Of a DNA stretch of 30,669 bases, positions 21,594-30,090 are shown in pieces. Numbering within the stretch: position 1 is the stretch's first letter; every line of letters starts with the position of its first letter. Source of the stretch: Coptodactyla brooksi (Eukaryota; Arthropoda; Insecta; Coleoptera; Scarabaeidae). Position numbers and translations under genes: made by a program. The DNA lies in contig JAWQRM010000104.1 of NCBI GenBank assembly GCA_033557675.1, positions 1 through 30,669 of the forward strand. Direction: 5' to 3'. Under the pieces are notes generated by a model. The model did no database searches. It was not told the DNA's origin and saw nothing but the letters and a program-made list of their open reading frames with translations.

Positions 21594-21700
21594 AATAAAC
21601 CTTGCACTTTTTGGGCAGACAAATACCGGAAATGACGGCAAAGGAAATGATTACGGAAATGTTTACGATGGTAAATTGTCATAAGCAATTTCATTTTCTT
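21594..21700 (+). pseudogene. GCDH exon 5 mini-exon (captured copy 2, internally deleted)
   Basis: It carries the intron 4 end with its acceptor (TTTTTGGGCAG, ending 21618), only about 52 nt of exon 5 (21619-21670: the CACCGGAAATGA-like start and the TTTACGA-G end) and the start of intron 5 (GTAAATTGT). About 109 nt of exon interior are missing. Both splice sites are kept, so it could be spliced as a 52-nt exon, but it cannot supply the enzyme's active-site context. It lies about 375 bp upstream of the caveolin start. Confidence 0.75.
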
Positions 21701-21774
21701 TCCTCGTTACGCGCAGTCTTTCGTCGCTCGTGTTGACGCTAACTCGGTTAACATCATCGGGAGCGCAGGCACGC

Positions 21775-21830
21775 ATTCCGCGCAAGCGCTTGGGAAATAG
21801 TAGATGCGAAAAGCGACTCTATTTGAAACA
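21775..21830 (-). repeat. R2 fragment, inverted, CpG-preserving
   Basis: CCGCGCAAGCGC...GGGAAATAG...GCGAAAAGCGACTCTATTT matches the complement of the R2 core, with its CpG sites less decayed than in other copies. It lies in the CpG-rich stretch (about 21710-21830) upstream of caveolin and may contribute to that gene's promoter. Confidence 0.55.
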
Positions 21831-22074
21831 AATCGACTTGATTTCTGAAACAAACCATTTAGGAATAAATATTGTCTAGAAGCAATTTTAATGAAAGATT
21901 TGGGTATTGCTTCCCATTCTTATAATAGCATTGTATAAAATCATTGTATAAAGGATGAGATAAAGTCAAACATATGACTGATACGATAGATAAATTTATT
22001 ATAGGTATCAGTTTTATCTGCAGCTATTCAAGTAGTAACATATTGATTTCTGTAGTAACAGTATCTAAAAAGTC

Positions 22075-22645
22075 ATGTGGAGTACCCCCGAAAAAATAAC
22101 CAACGTGATTGAAGAAGACATGGCTAACACTAGAGACCCAGGTCGCATCAACAGAGATGTAAAGGTAGTAATCTGAAAGAGGTAATCGCTGTGTTGTTAT
22201 TAAAAATACCGCAAAATTCTTCCAGGTGAACATGGAGGATGTATTTGCGGAACCGGATTCCTTGCAAACCGCAAAAATTATCTGGGCACTAAATTACTAC
22301 TGTTATCATTTCGCCAAGATGACATTTTATTTCCTCTTGACCATCATAGTCGCACCTATTTTGTCACTGGTCTTCGGAACGGTCCTGGCGATAGTTTCTT
22401 TTGTTGTAAGTATCCGCGCGATGTAAGTATCGATGTAAGAATAATAACAACACTTTCAGCACATTTGGATTTTTATGCCTACGTTCGTGCTTACGAGAAT
22501 TTTTATTGGCTGGGTAAAAAGATACGTTAGCGTCGCGGTGGACTGTACGATTATTCCAGTCACATACGGACTAGGACACATATATTCGAGAATTAGAGTG
22601 CAACATCAAAAAGTTGTGGATGCCGATGAGGTATTGTTAATGTGA
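22075..22645 (+). CDS. CAV: Caveolin (three exons)
   Basis: Caveolins are hairpin membrane proteins that oligomerise and coat caveolae, binding cholesterol. Exons: 22075-22164, 22226-22405 and 22460-22645, all phase 0, giving 151 residues (the length of vertebrate caveolin-3). Residues 20-23 read RDPG (family RDPK) and are followed by the signature-type block MEDVFAEPD (family FEDVIAEP). Then come an aromatic scaffolding-like segment with conserved Trp, a hydrophobic intramembrane hairpin (about residues 54-85), the family HIW at the start of exon 3, and a C-terminal stretch ending in YSRIRVQHQK. From the conserved Trp region to HIW the 48-residue segment aligns with vertebrate caveolin-1 without a gap. 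An in-frame stop (TAA at 22066) precedes the ATG, which supports the start. GAG|GTATTG at 22630 is an unused possible donor. Divergence within the scaffolding segment is high, typical of arthropod caveolins. Confidence 0.88.
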
Positions 22646-22971
22646 TGAATTCAATTACCAGTTGAATTATTGTTACCGGTATTGATATATACACATATTT
22701 AGATTTCTTTTATTTGAAAGTAAAATCGCCTCGTCCAACCTAATTGCCTACTTATCCTCAAAAACGTAACATGCTATTCGAAAGGTCAAGTAGAAATGTG
22801 AAAGTTAAGCGCCAGTTTCACATCCTCGCTGATTTCTTTCAGTTAAGACTTAGCGCACACAAACTATATCTTGCGGAGAAGAAACTTTGATTAGATAACA
22901 AAATTTTCATGAGACTGCGCTTTAGTGCTCCTACAAATTAAAGCGGAGATGACAGGTATGAATAATAAAAT

Positions 22972-23203
22972 CACTTTAAAGTCAAAAACCACTCGAACTG
23001 GGGACAACGTAAGGTTTCGTTTAGGAAAAGCTGCCGGTGTACGCCGAGCCTGAAGAGAAGAAATGGGTTTTAAGAAAGTAGCGCTTGCGCACGCGCGAAT
23101 CCGTATTGAATTCAATTCGATAGCGAATTACCGCTTTATCAGCAAAACGTGCGGTATAAGCCCGTACTTGTGCACCAGACCTCCGTGCAATTAGGAGATA
23201 ATA
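22972..23203 (+). promoter_or_regulatory. Promoter/5' UTR of reductase A, duplicated at reductase B
   Basis: About 230 bp upstream of the ATG are conserved with 27209-27437. Shared blocks include aaggtttcgtttag, cctgaagagaa, and a perfect NRF-1-type palindrome TGCGCACGCGCG (23086-23097; 27320-27331 in gene B), then caaaacgtgcg and taagcc-gtacttgtg. Conservation in non-coding DNA at nearly the level of the coding exons indicates the promoter was duplicated together with the gene. Confidence 0.7.
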
Positions 23204-24379
23204 ATGTACAGTACGTTGGAAAAGGTCGGTTTGGTCTGCATAACGATCGTTGGCTTTCAAATTACGCGCTTCTTCCTGAAAGCGTTGTATACGCATCTGG
23301 TATCGATTCAACTGGGCATAAATGCGGTGAACTTTAAGGACTTGGGCAAATGGGCAGGTAAGTACTTGATCTTTTTATCTGTATCTCGGGAATGTGACGT
23401 CGTAGACTGATTTTTAAATTATCCGACGTAAAAAAAACCTTCGAGAGTGTTTTTCAATTTTTCAATGCGGCTCCATTTTAAACGATAAGCATTCATTTAC
23501 ATAACAGTGCCCGAATGAATACATTTCCATACAATAAGATCGAAACAAAGCAAAAAAAAATACGTCAATTTTTTTTGAATACCTACAGTAATTACCGGCG
23601 CAACGGACGGCTTAGGAAAAGCGTACGCAGAATGTCTAGCCAAAAAGGGAATGGGGATATTTCTGATCAGCAGGAACCAAGCTAAATTGGAAGCGGTAGC
23701 TCGCGAAATAGCGACTAAGTACAATGTTGAAACGAAAACGTTAGCAATAGACTTCACGCAAACGGAAGGGGTGTACAACATAATCGATAAAAATTTATCA
23801 ACCCTGGAGGTAGGAATATTGATAAATAACGTAGGGATGAGCTACTCCTATCCTGAATATTTTCTGAACGTCGAAAATAAAGATCAGTTCTTCGAGGACA
23901 TGATCCACTGCAACATTTTCTCCGTGGTCAACATGACGAAGATCGTATTGCCGACGATGGTCGAAAGGAGAAAAGGCGTCATAGTCAACATAGCTTCGGT
24001 AGCGGCGATGATCCCGAATCCTCTGGTGACGGTTTATGCGGCTTCAAAAGCTTTCGTGGAGAAATTTTCCGACGACTTGGGAATCGAATATGCCCGTCAC
24101 GGAATCGAAGTCCAGTGCGTCCTGCCGGGATACGTGGCCACCAACATGTCGAAAATTCGAAAACCAACCTGGATGGCACCCTCTCCGAACACATTCGTGA
24201 ACAAAGCCATCAGAACCGTAGGTGTCCATAAGCACACCACCGGGTACTTCCCCCACGCCCTGATGGTGGGGGTCATTAACACTCTGAACTCCATTTCACC
24301 TCAACTCGGCAGGTGGATCATCCTGAGAACTTTGGAAAACATCAAGAAGAGGGCTTTGAAACGTAAAATTAGGGAATAA
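23204..24379 (+). CDS. Very-long-chain 3-oxoacyl-CoA reductase / HSD17B12-like, paralogue A
   Basis: A short-chain dehydrogenase of the endoplasmic reticulum; family members carry out the second step of fatty-acid elongation (NADPH-dependent reduction of 3-oxoacyl-CoA) and sometimes steroid reduction. Exons: 23204-23357 and 23589-24379, separated by a 231-nt intron (CAG|GTAAGT ... CTACAG), giving 314 residues (human HSD17B12: 312). The N-terminal ~45 residues hold a hydrophobic membrane anchor. The cofactor loop TGATDGLG begins at residue 54; NNVG is at 131-134; catalytic Ser188, Tyr201 and Lys205 (YAASK) match human Ser189/Tyr202/Lys206. PGYVATNMS follows. The tail is Lys/Arg-rich, without a perfect KKxx signal. 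The 3' UTR has AATAAA at 24506. All catalytic residues are present, so it is probably active. Closest relative in the window is paralogue B. Confidence 0.95.
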
Positions 24380-24505
24380 GGGGGAAAATTTACTTTGGTT
24401 TTTAAGCTGTATGTGATAAATTCACTCTAGAATTACTGTTGAAAATAAACAAGGTTTCGGTACGTTAACAATGTTCGTCTTAAGTATTGCAAATAAGTAG
24501 TTGTT

Positions 24506-24511
24506 AATAAA
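24506..24511 (+). terminator. Polyadenylation signal of reductase A
   Basis: AATAAA lies 127 bp after the stop, within a block (taagtattg-aaataag-agtt-ttaataaacct) conserved after reductase B, where the equivalent AATAAA is at 28514-28519. Another AATAAA-like motif occurs near 24443. The duplicated segment ends a few bases beyond. Confidence 0.5.
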
Positions 24512-24754
24512 CCTCCATACGAAGAAAGATCAAAATAAAATAGCAGCGACAGAATTTATTTCTTAACATTTATAATAAACTAAATAAACCTACAAATTAT
24601 TTTGTTTTTGTTTAACTAGAACAGATTATTAACGTATTTAAGCAGGTAGGTATTTAATTTTTCGTTGTGTATTAATTATAACAGCATTTTAAAATTAATC
24701 ACAATATTTACACTCTTCGGTCTTCGCTTGTATACGGTTGTCAGAAATGTCCAA

Positions 24755-24925
24755 GTCCCACGTGACATCAACTTTGTATTTTACTTTTACAGTTACCAGT
24801 AAGTCTGCTAGCGTTACATTACAGAGTTCTCCCTCCGTCCGAGAGATGGCGCTAGTTCTACTTGAATGAAAGGTTTTCGAATAAATTGTCATAGTAAATG
24901 AAAATATTTAAATTCTCATTCGAGC
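24755..24925 (-). repeat. R3 repeat, inverted
   Basis: On the minus strand it shows the standard R3 order: ttcgaataa..., ttcaagtagaactagcgccatctctcgg, acggagggagaactctgtaa, gctagc, ttactggtaactgtaaaagtaaaat. It is the first inverted R3 and marks the start of the inverted repeat zone downstream of reductase A. Confidence 0.8.
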
Positions 24926-25068
24926 AGCATATACATCTGGTGCAATCAGTAAAAATAAAAGAGCACGATGTAATATGTGTCGATCAAAATGTGATACATA
25001 TTTGTGTAAGTATAAAGATTAGGCAATAATTGGATGCACATCAGAATTTATTTGATATTCTCTCTTGT

Positions 25069-25200
25069 TACTTTCTCTTAAGAGAAAGTATTGCATTCGC
25101 AAAAAGAATCGATGTCGAGATTTTGATAAATCTCGACGAATTAGGCTTTTTGTAGCGTATCTATACTATCTTTGGTGGTTGGTCTGTCCGTCTGTCTTCT
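25069..25200 (+). repeat. Isolated satellite fragment with palindromic left end
   Basis: 25081-25200 corresponds to the end of one satellite monomer (gagaaagtattgcattcgcaaa ... ctatctttggtggttggtctgtccgtctgtc). It starts in a perfect 22-bp palindrome, TACTTTCTCTT-AAGAGAAAGTA (25069-25090). It is interrupted by a perfect 10-bp hairpin, GTCGAGATTT-TGAT-AAATCTCGAC (25114-25137), absent from the array copies. Confidence 0.75.
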
Positions 25201-25347
25201 GTAAGTCGTTTAATCATTACCACATTAGACTAATTAAAACAATACTTTACATACACGCTAATTGTTATATAATCTGGTCACAATAAGAATTTCGTAAAAA
25301 TTGTACACATGGTACTTAACATAAAAGTTTTTGATTTTTTACAACAT

Positions 25348-25504
25348 AATTGATAAAAATACAGTCCTATGGGGCAACAGGGTATTTTGTTCTTAACTTC
25401 AGGTATTGCTCCCTTTAGAAAAAAATTTTTCAAATAAAGGTTGCATGACATCGAACTCTTCGCAATTTGAAACAGTTTTCGAATATACGGGGTGTTCGGT
25501 ATTC
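25348..25504 (+). repeat. Dispersed repeat, copy 2
   Basis: It matches 14-170. Its right end, at 'ggtgttcggtattcggttc', abuts the inverted GCDH exon 5 fragment starting at 25510, so the two were brought together by rearrangement. Confidence 0.7.
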
Positions 25505-25509
25505 GGTTC

Positions 25510-25625
25510 GTGATGTTCATCGTGGATTCCATTTCTCCCCAATATATCCCTAGCTGCTCTCGAAATGTCTTAACACTTTCCCCGTATTGTTCCTTTTCAA
25601 AATTGATATAATATCGGGTGTATGT
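25510..25625 (-). pseudogene. GCDH exon 5 fragment, inverted (captured copy 3)
   Basis: On the minus strand it matches exon 5 from its first base to the 'GIHDEYH' coding region, then stops. It is closer in structure to captured copy 1 (16740-16868) than to the parent. Upstream on its own strand both copies run through the same intron 4 tail into R2. The acceptor dinucleotide is mutated: AG has become AA (complement of 25626-25627). The frame is broken, so it cannot be spliced or translated as the original. Confidence 0.88.
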
Positions 25626-26250
25626 TTGCCTAAAAAGTGAAACGTTTATTGAGAATGTTTGATAAATATTATATATATCAATTTATGTACAAATAGTGAA
25701 CATCTACGATGGTAAACGACGAGAGTTCCACGCAAGCGCATAAGAAACATAGATAGAAAAAGCAACTCTAATAAGCCTTTAAACGGCTTCTATTGCAGTT
25801 GTACTTAAACTAAGCGTTGAAGATGGGTTATTAAGACCCATCATCATCAGACCCATAATTCACGTTCGCATTAATTCAATGCGTACATGAATTATGTAAT
25901 AAATCGCAAAAAATACAAAATTCTTGATAAATATCACATCAGTTTATGTGGAAATAGTGAAGCTCTACGAAGGTAGATAACGAGAGTTCCACGCAAGCGC
26001 ATAAGAAATATACATGGAAAAAGCAACTCTATTGCCACTCTTTTCGATTTTCTTTTGATTTACTTTTATTGTAGTTGTACTCAAGCTAAACGTTGAAGAT
26101 GTGTTATTGAGATCTTAATTATATTACACTCAACGAGATTATATTTTTTCGTATAGTGTTTGACCTCGAAATTATAAAAGATCTAGACTAGTCAGGGATT
26201 TTAGGCCACACCTAGAAGGGTTAGGGTGGTAAGTTTGTGTTGGGTTGATG
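25626..26250 (-). repeat. Inverted R2 copies
   Basis: Two R2 units on the minus strand, about 25690-25830 (fused to captured exon 5) and 25925-26220. Each has the core complement CCACGCAAGCGCATAAGAAA and ends in aagatgtgttattgag. The second continues into tcagggattttaggcc, the sequence that elsewhere links R2 to subfamily A R3. Confidence 0.8.
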
Positions 26251-26259
26251 TACCTTATT

Positions 26260-26400
26260 TTTTTAAACTTAACTGTAGATTCTCCAGAATTACAGTACAA
26301 AGTTCTGCCTTCCCCCGAGAGATGTCACTAATTCTAGTAGAATCGACGGATTTAAAATAAATTGAGGTTCGAAGATGTTTTTCATTCGAAATTGCTTTTT
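26260..26400 (-). repeat. R3 repeat, subfamily A, inverted
   Basis: The minus strand reads the subfamily A order: ttctagtagaattagtgacatctctcggggg, aactttgtactgtaattctggagaatctacag. The neighbouring R2 link sequence has the same relative order as at 16245-16520 and 19665-19920, so R3A and R2 belong to one composite unit. Confidence 0.75.
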
Positions 26401-26539
26401 AGTGTATTACGTACGTGAATTATTTAATAGAACTGTAAATACGAGGCACAATTTAGACGATTTCGAAGCACGAAAAGCGTGATAAGTAGTCTATTCACAA
26501 TGTCAGGTCAAATGTTTTAATAAATAAGCCGCCACCGGA

Positions 26540-26577
26540 ACTTTTTTACTGAGCGTTTTCACGTTTAGTAAAAAAGT
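26540..26577. repeat. Perfect 11-bp hairpin inside the inverted repeat zone
   Basis: ACTTTTTTACT (26540-26550) pairs exactly with AGTAAAAAAGT (26567-26577). Inner bases GCG/CGT extend partial pairing. It lies in a short insertion between two R2/R3 segments. Confidence 0.75.
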
Positions 26578-26584
26578 CGCAAAA

Positions 26585-26820
26585 AATACATTTTTTTTAT
26601 AAATATCACATCATATCAGTCTATGTGGAAATAGTGAAGGTCTACGAAGGTAGATAACGAGAGTTCCACGCAAGCGCATAAGAAATATACATGGAAAAAG
26701 CAACTCTATTGCCAGCCTTTTCGATTTTCTTTTCATTTACTTCTATTGTAGTTGTACTCAAGCTATACGTTGAAGATGTGTTATTGAGATCTACATTATA
26801 TTATAATCAACGAGGTTCAT
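26585..26820 (-). repeat. Inverted R2 copy next to the GCDH exon 1 duplicate
   Basis: This is a third inverted R2 (core complement CCACGCAAGCGCATAAGAAATATACATGG-type, 26668-26697) ending at about 26820 in tataatcaacgaggtt. Seventy bases further on the GCDH exon 1 copy begins. Confidence 0.8.
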
Positions 26821-26893
26821 ACAAAGGTACATACAAAAAACAACCCTATTTTATCATTTTTCTTCTTCGGTTAAGTATTAAATGAATTACAAC

Positions 26894-27178
26894 GATGGAC
26901 AGTTCTTTTAGGAACATGGCTTTGAGAACTGTGGGCACAGCTTTAACTAAATTACAGTGCAACAAAATGGTGCAGTGGAATCATACTACAACGTACCTTT
27001 TGTTGGTGTTTTGTTTACCTTCAATACACATAAGTTACATTACATTACATAACATTACATTATAAGTAGTTATTAAGATTAGAACATAGAAATAAGCATT
27101 TTCATAGCTTACATATTCGTGAATAACATGTTGTGATATAGGCAACTTAGTTGCCACCAATTTAATGAAAAAGTACAG
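26894..27178 (+). pseudogene. GCDH exon 1 and partial intron 1, duplicated
   Basis: It copies about 17539-17880: the bases before the start codon, exon 1 (ATG at about 26919, frame open) and the start and middle of intron 1. The exon 1 part keeps MALRTVGT and the Lys/Arg-rich character of the transit peptide. A 5-nt deletion just before the donor changes the phase from 1 to 2. The donor is AC|GTACCT. No GCDH exon 2 follows; the copy ends at 27178 about 30 bp before the duplicated reductase promoter. A microsatellite-like run of attac repeats (27036-27064) interrupts the intron part. Splicing into reductase B is conceivable but unproven. Confidence 0.88.
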
Positions 27179-27208
27179 CGTTTTTAGAAATATTCCACCT
27201 GACTAAAA

Positions 27209-27437
27209 CCACTTTGAAGAGAGAGTACGATGAAAACCAAAACAACGCAAGGTTTCGTTTAGCAAAAGCGGCCGATGTACGTCCAGCCTGAAGAGAAAAA
27301 ATGGATTTTAAGTCGCGTTTGCGCACGCGCGAATCAGTATTGAATGTAATTCGATAACGAATTACCACATGATCAACAAAACGTGCGCTATAAGCCAGTA
27401 CTTGTGTACTAGACCTTCATATTATTAGGCTATAATA
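27209..27437 (+). promoter_or_regulatory. Promoter/5' UTR of reductase B
   Basis: This is the counterpart of 22972-23203, including the identical NRF-1-type palindrome TGCGCACGCGCG at 27320-27331 and the same spacing pattern to the ATG (about 107 bp versus 106 bp). The GCDH exon 1 copy lies directly upstream. Confidence 0.7.
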
Positions 27438-28457
27438 ATGCATAGTACATTGGAAATAGTCAGTTTGGTCTGCATAACGATCGTAGGTCTTCAAATTGCG
27501 CGCTTCATCCTGAAAACGTTCTACACGCATGTGGTATCGATTCAATTGGGCATAAATGCGGTGAACTTCAAGGATTTAGGCAAATGGGCAGGTATGTAGT
27601 CGATCTTTTTATCTATTTATCGAGAGTGTTTTTCATTTTTCTTTTACTTCTTTTTAAACGATACAGTAATTACCGGCGCAACGGATGGCATAGGAAAAGC
27701 ATACGCAGAATGTCTAGCGAAGAAGGGAATGGGAATAGTTCTGATTAGCAGGACCCAAGCTAAATTGGACGAGGTAGCTCGCGAAATATCGACTAAATAC
27801 AATGTGGAAACGAAAACGATAGCAATAGACTTCACGAAAACCGAAGGGGTATACAACGTAATCGATAAAAATCTGTCTACCCTAGAAATTGGAATACTGA
27901 TAAATAACGTGGGGATGGTCTACTCCCACCCCGAATATTTTCTGAAGGTTGAAGAGAAAGGCCAGTCCTTCAAGGACATGATCCACTGCAACATTTTCTC
28001 GGTGGTCAACATGACGAAGATCGTGTTGCCAATAATGGTCGAAAGGAGACGAGGCGTCATCGTCAACATAGCTTCGATGTCGGCGATGGTTCCCCAACCT
28101 CTGATGACGGTTTACTCAGCGTCAAAAGCTTTCGTGGAGAAATTTTCTGAAGACTTGGGAATCGAATATGCCCGTCACGGAATCGAAATCCAGTGCGTCC
28201 TACCGGGAAACGTGGTCACCAAAGCCAACATGTCACATCGAAAACCAACCTGGATGGCTCCTTCTCCTAACACATTCGTGGACCAAGCCATCAGAACCAT
28301 AGGTGTCCATAAGCACACCAACGGGTACTTTGCCCACACCTTCATGGTGGGGGTTATCGACACTATGAACTCCATTTCACCTCAATTTGTCAGGTGGTTC
28401 ATCACGAGAATTATGGAAAATATCAAGAAGAATGCTTTAAAAAGTAAAAGAGAATAA
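27438..28457 (+). CDS. Very-long-chain 3-oxoacyl-CoA reductase / HSD17B12-like, paralogue B
   Basis: Same family, role and layout as paralogue A. Exons: 27438-27591 and 27667-28457, with a short 75-nt intron (CAG|GTATGT ... ATACAG), giving 314 residues. Exon lengths equal those of A exactly, and the intron sits at the same place in the same phase, just before the VITGATDG cofactor loop. The cofactor loop, NNVG (131-134), Ser188, Tyr201 and Lys205 (YSASK) are intact. It differs from A in the PG loop: PGNVVTKANMS against PGYVATNMS, with one extra residue there and one fewer at the C-terminus. That loop borders the active site, so substrate preference may have changed. AATAAA at 28514-28519. The duplicated block runs from about 27209 to 28535, against 22972 to 24527 for A. 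Confidence 0.95.
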
Positions 28458-28590
28458 GGGAGAAAATTAGGCACTCTAGAATTCGTTTTAAGTATTGTAA
28501 ATAAGCAGTTATTAATAAACCTCTATACGAAAAAGGCATAATCAGATGTGGATGGTGCAAACAATACTTGTGCATAAAACATTTCTTTAA

Positions 28591-28738
28591 CCTTCCTAGG
28601 CTTTTCGGGCCTTTTCTGACACAATCCAATAGAAATTTTAAAAATCCACGCATTATTAACAGTACAAATTTTAATGTAAAATGTGCATATGGGTCATTTT
28701 TGACCCGAACATGCTAAGCGTGTAACCTTCCAGGAAGG
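28591..28738. mobile_element. Small piggyBac-like element flanked by TTAA
   Basis: TTAA at 28587-28590 and 28739-28742 flank 148 bp. The left end CCTTCCTAGGCTTTTC matches the ends of the larger element at 7798-8480. The right end (complement CCTTCCTGGAAGG) shares the first seven bases and is itself palindromic (TAACCTTCC-A-GGAAGGTTA). The interior has GGGTCATTTTTGACCC, an inverted motif. It has no coding capacity. Confidence 0.7.
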
Positions 28739-28742
28739 TTAA

Positions 28743-29660
28743 TGATTATCGCAACTGTGCATTGCATCGACCGTAAATGTAGATAGTAATTATTATATTT
28801 TTTATATATCAATATTTATAATTTTATACTTTTGAATATTTACTTATTTACCCCATTGCCAATAAGATTGAGGTAACAATGTTTAACAATAAGCAATTAT
28901 TTTTTTAATTCTAGGATTTGCAAATTGTAACACATCACTTTTTGCTTTTGTTATGTCTGTTGGCAATACGAAAACAATGATTCTAATTCTAACTGACTAT
29001 GAAACAGAACCAGATACTTTATGATAATACGGAGGCAATGATAAGTATACAGACGTAATTTCAATTTTAAAGTTTTATTTATAATCACTTGCGTACATTA
29101 ACAATCCTAAAAACACATTGGTTTCCCATTTACGACATGACCAATTACCCACGACGTTTCTTGGCTGTTACCGTTTATATGTATCATATTACTTTTTTAT
29201 ATTCTAGCATAACAAACAATTTTTAATGAAATGAGGATAACTTCCCAAAATGGACATTTAGAAAAAAATCCAAAACCCTTAACTTTTATTTTTCCATATA
29301 GTTTAAAGATTAAAAAAAGAAAAATTAAATTTATAATATACAATAGCAGGAGCGAGATAAATTGATATTCTTTTAACCCCCTAACGAGCCCGTGGGTGCG
29401 CCACTGTTCTTTTTTCAAATTAAAATGTACGATTTTAATTTGAAATTTAATTTGAAATTTGTTCTTATGTATGCTAACAAGAAACGATCTGGTCTTTAGC
29501 AGATCTCGATAAAATCGGAGAAATAAATTTGGGTGCCTTTCCTTGTGAGTATTTTTTCGTTAATAGATTAAATGTTCATTAAAATTTAATTAACAAAAAT
29601 TAAAATTAACAAATATACCATTTTCCCTCGTTTAAAAGTATAGGATTCAATGTTAATACC
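28743..29660. other. No recognised gene; transposon debris
   Basis: AT-rich sequence. The minus strand near 29380-29420 reads a short WRTHGLVRG peptide with a GTGGCGCACCCACGGGCTCG-type DNA motif, common in insect interspersed repeats, but too short to assign. Otherwise there are only short open frames. Confidence 0.4.
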
Positions 29661-29965
29661 CTTTGATAATAATAAATATTTCTTTTCCTGTTATTTAACA
29701 GTAAATTAATTTTGTTACGCCGTTCTCACTTGTGGCAGTTAGGGTGTTTTATTTCAATCAGTACCATACTGCAAGTTTGGTTGCCTAATCAAATTGTTTA
29801 TTCATTAAATTGGTGACAGCTAAGTTGCCTATATCGCGCACTATTATTCACGCATATGTAAACTATAAAAACACTTGTTTCTACGTTCCAGTCTTAATAA
29901 CCACTTATATTTATTATCACCAAAATTTACTATTAATTAATTTATTATCTTTGTTAGCAGTTAGC
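29661..29965 (-). repeat. GCDH intron 1, inverted copy
   Basis: On the minus strand this matches about 17716-18022, almost all of GCDH intron 1 from 75 bp after the donor to 12 bp before the exon 2 acceptor. Identity is high, including the block tagtaaattttggt and the phrase gatataggcaacttag. No exon sequence is included. A second, shorter copy follows at 29978-30090. Confidence 0.85.
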
Positions 29966-29977
29966 AGTAAAAGTGTT

Positions 29978-30090
29978 GTTGACAGTAAATTAATTTTGTT
30001 ACGCCGTTGACTTTCCCAAATGTAGCAGTTAAGGGTTTTATTTTAATTATTACCCAAGATACTGCAAATTTGGTTGCCTAATCAGTTGCG
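29978..30090 (-). repeat. GCDH intron 1, second inverted partial copy
   Basis: It matches about 17885-17990 (and the first half of the preceding copy) in the same inverted orientation: gacagtaaattaattttgttacgccg through ttggttgcctaatca. The two inverted copies therefore form a partial tandem. Confidence 0.8.

Noticed and set aside
22630..22645. Caveolin donor site GAG|GTATTG leading to a fourth exon
   Set aside because: The stop at 22643 gives a protein of typical caveolin length and no matching downstream exon was seen.
23985..24294. Minus-strand open frames over reductase A
   Set aside because: Shadows of the + strand reductase exon; equivalent shadows occur over reductase B.
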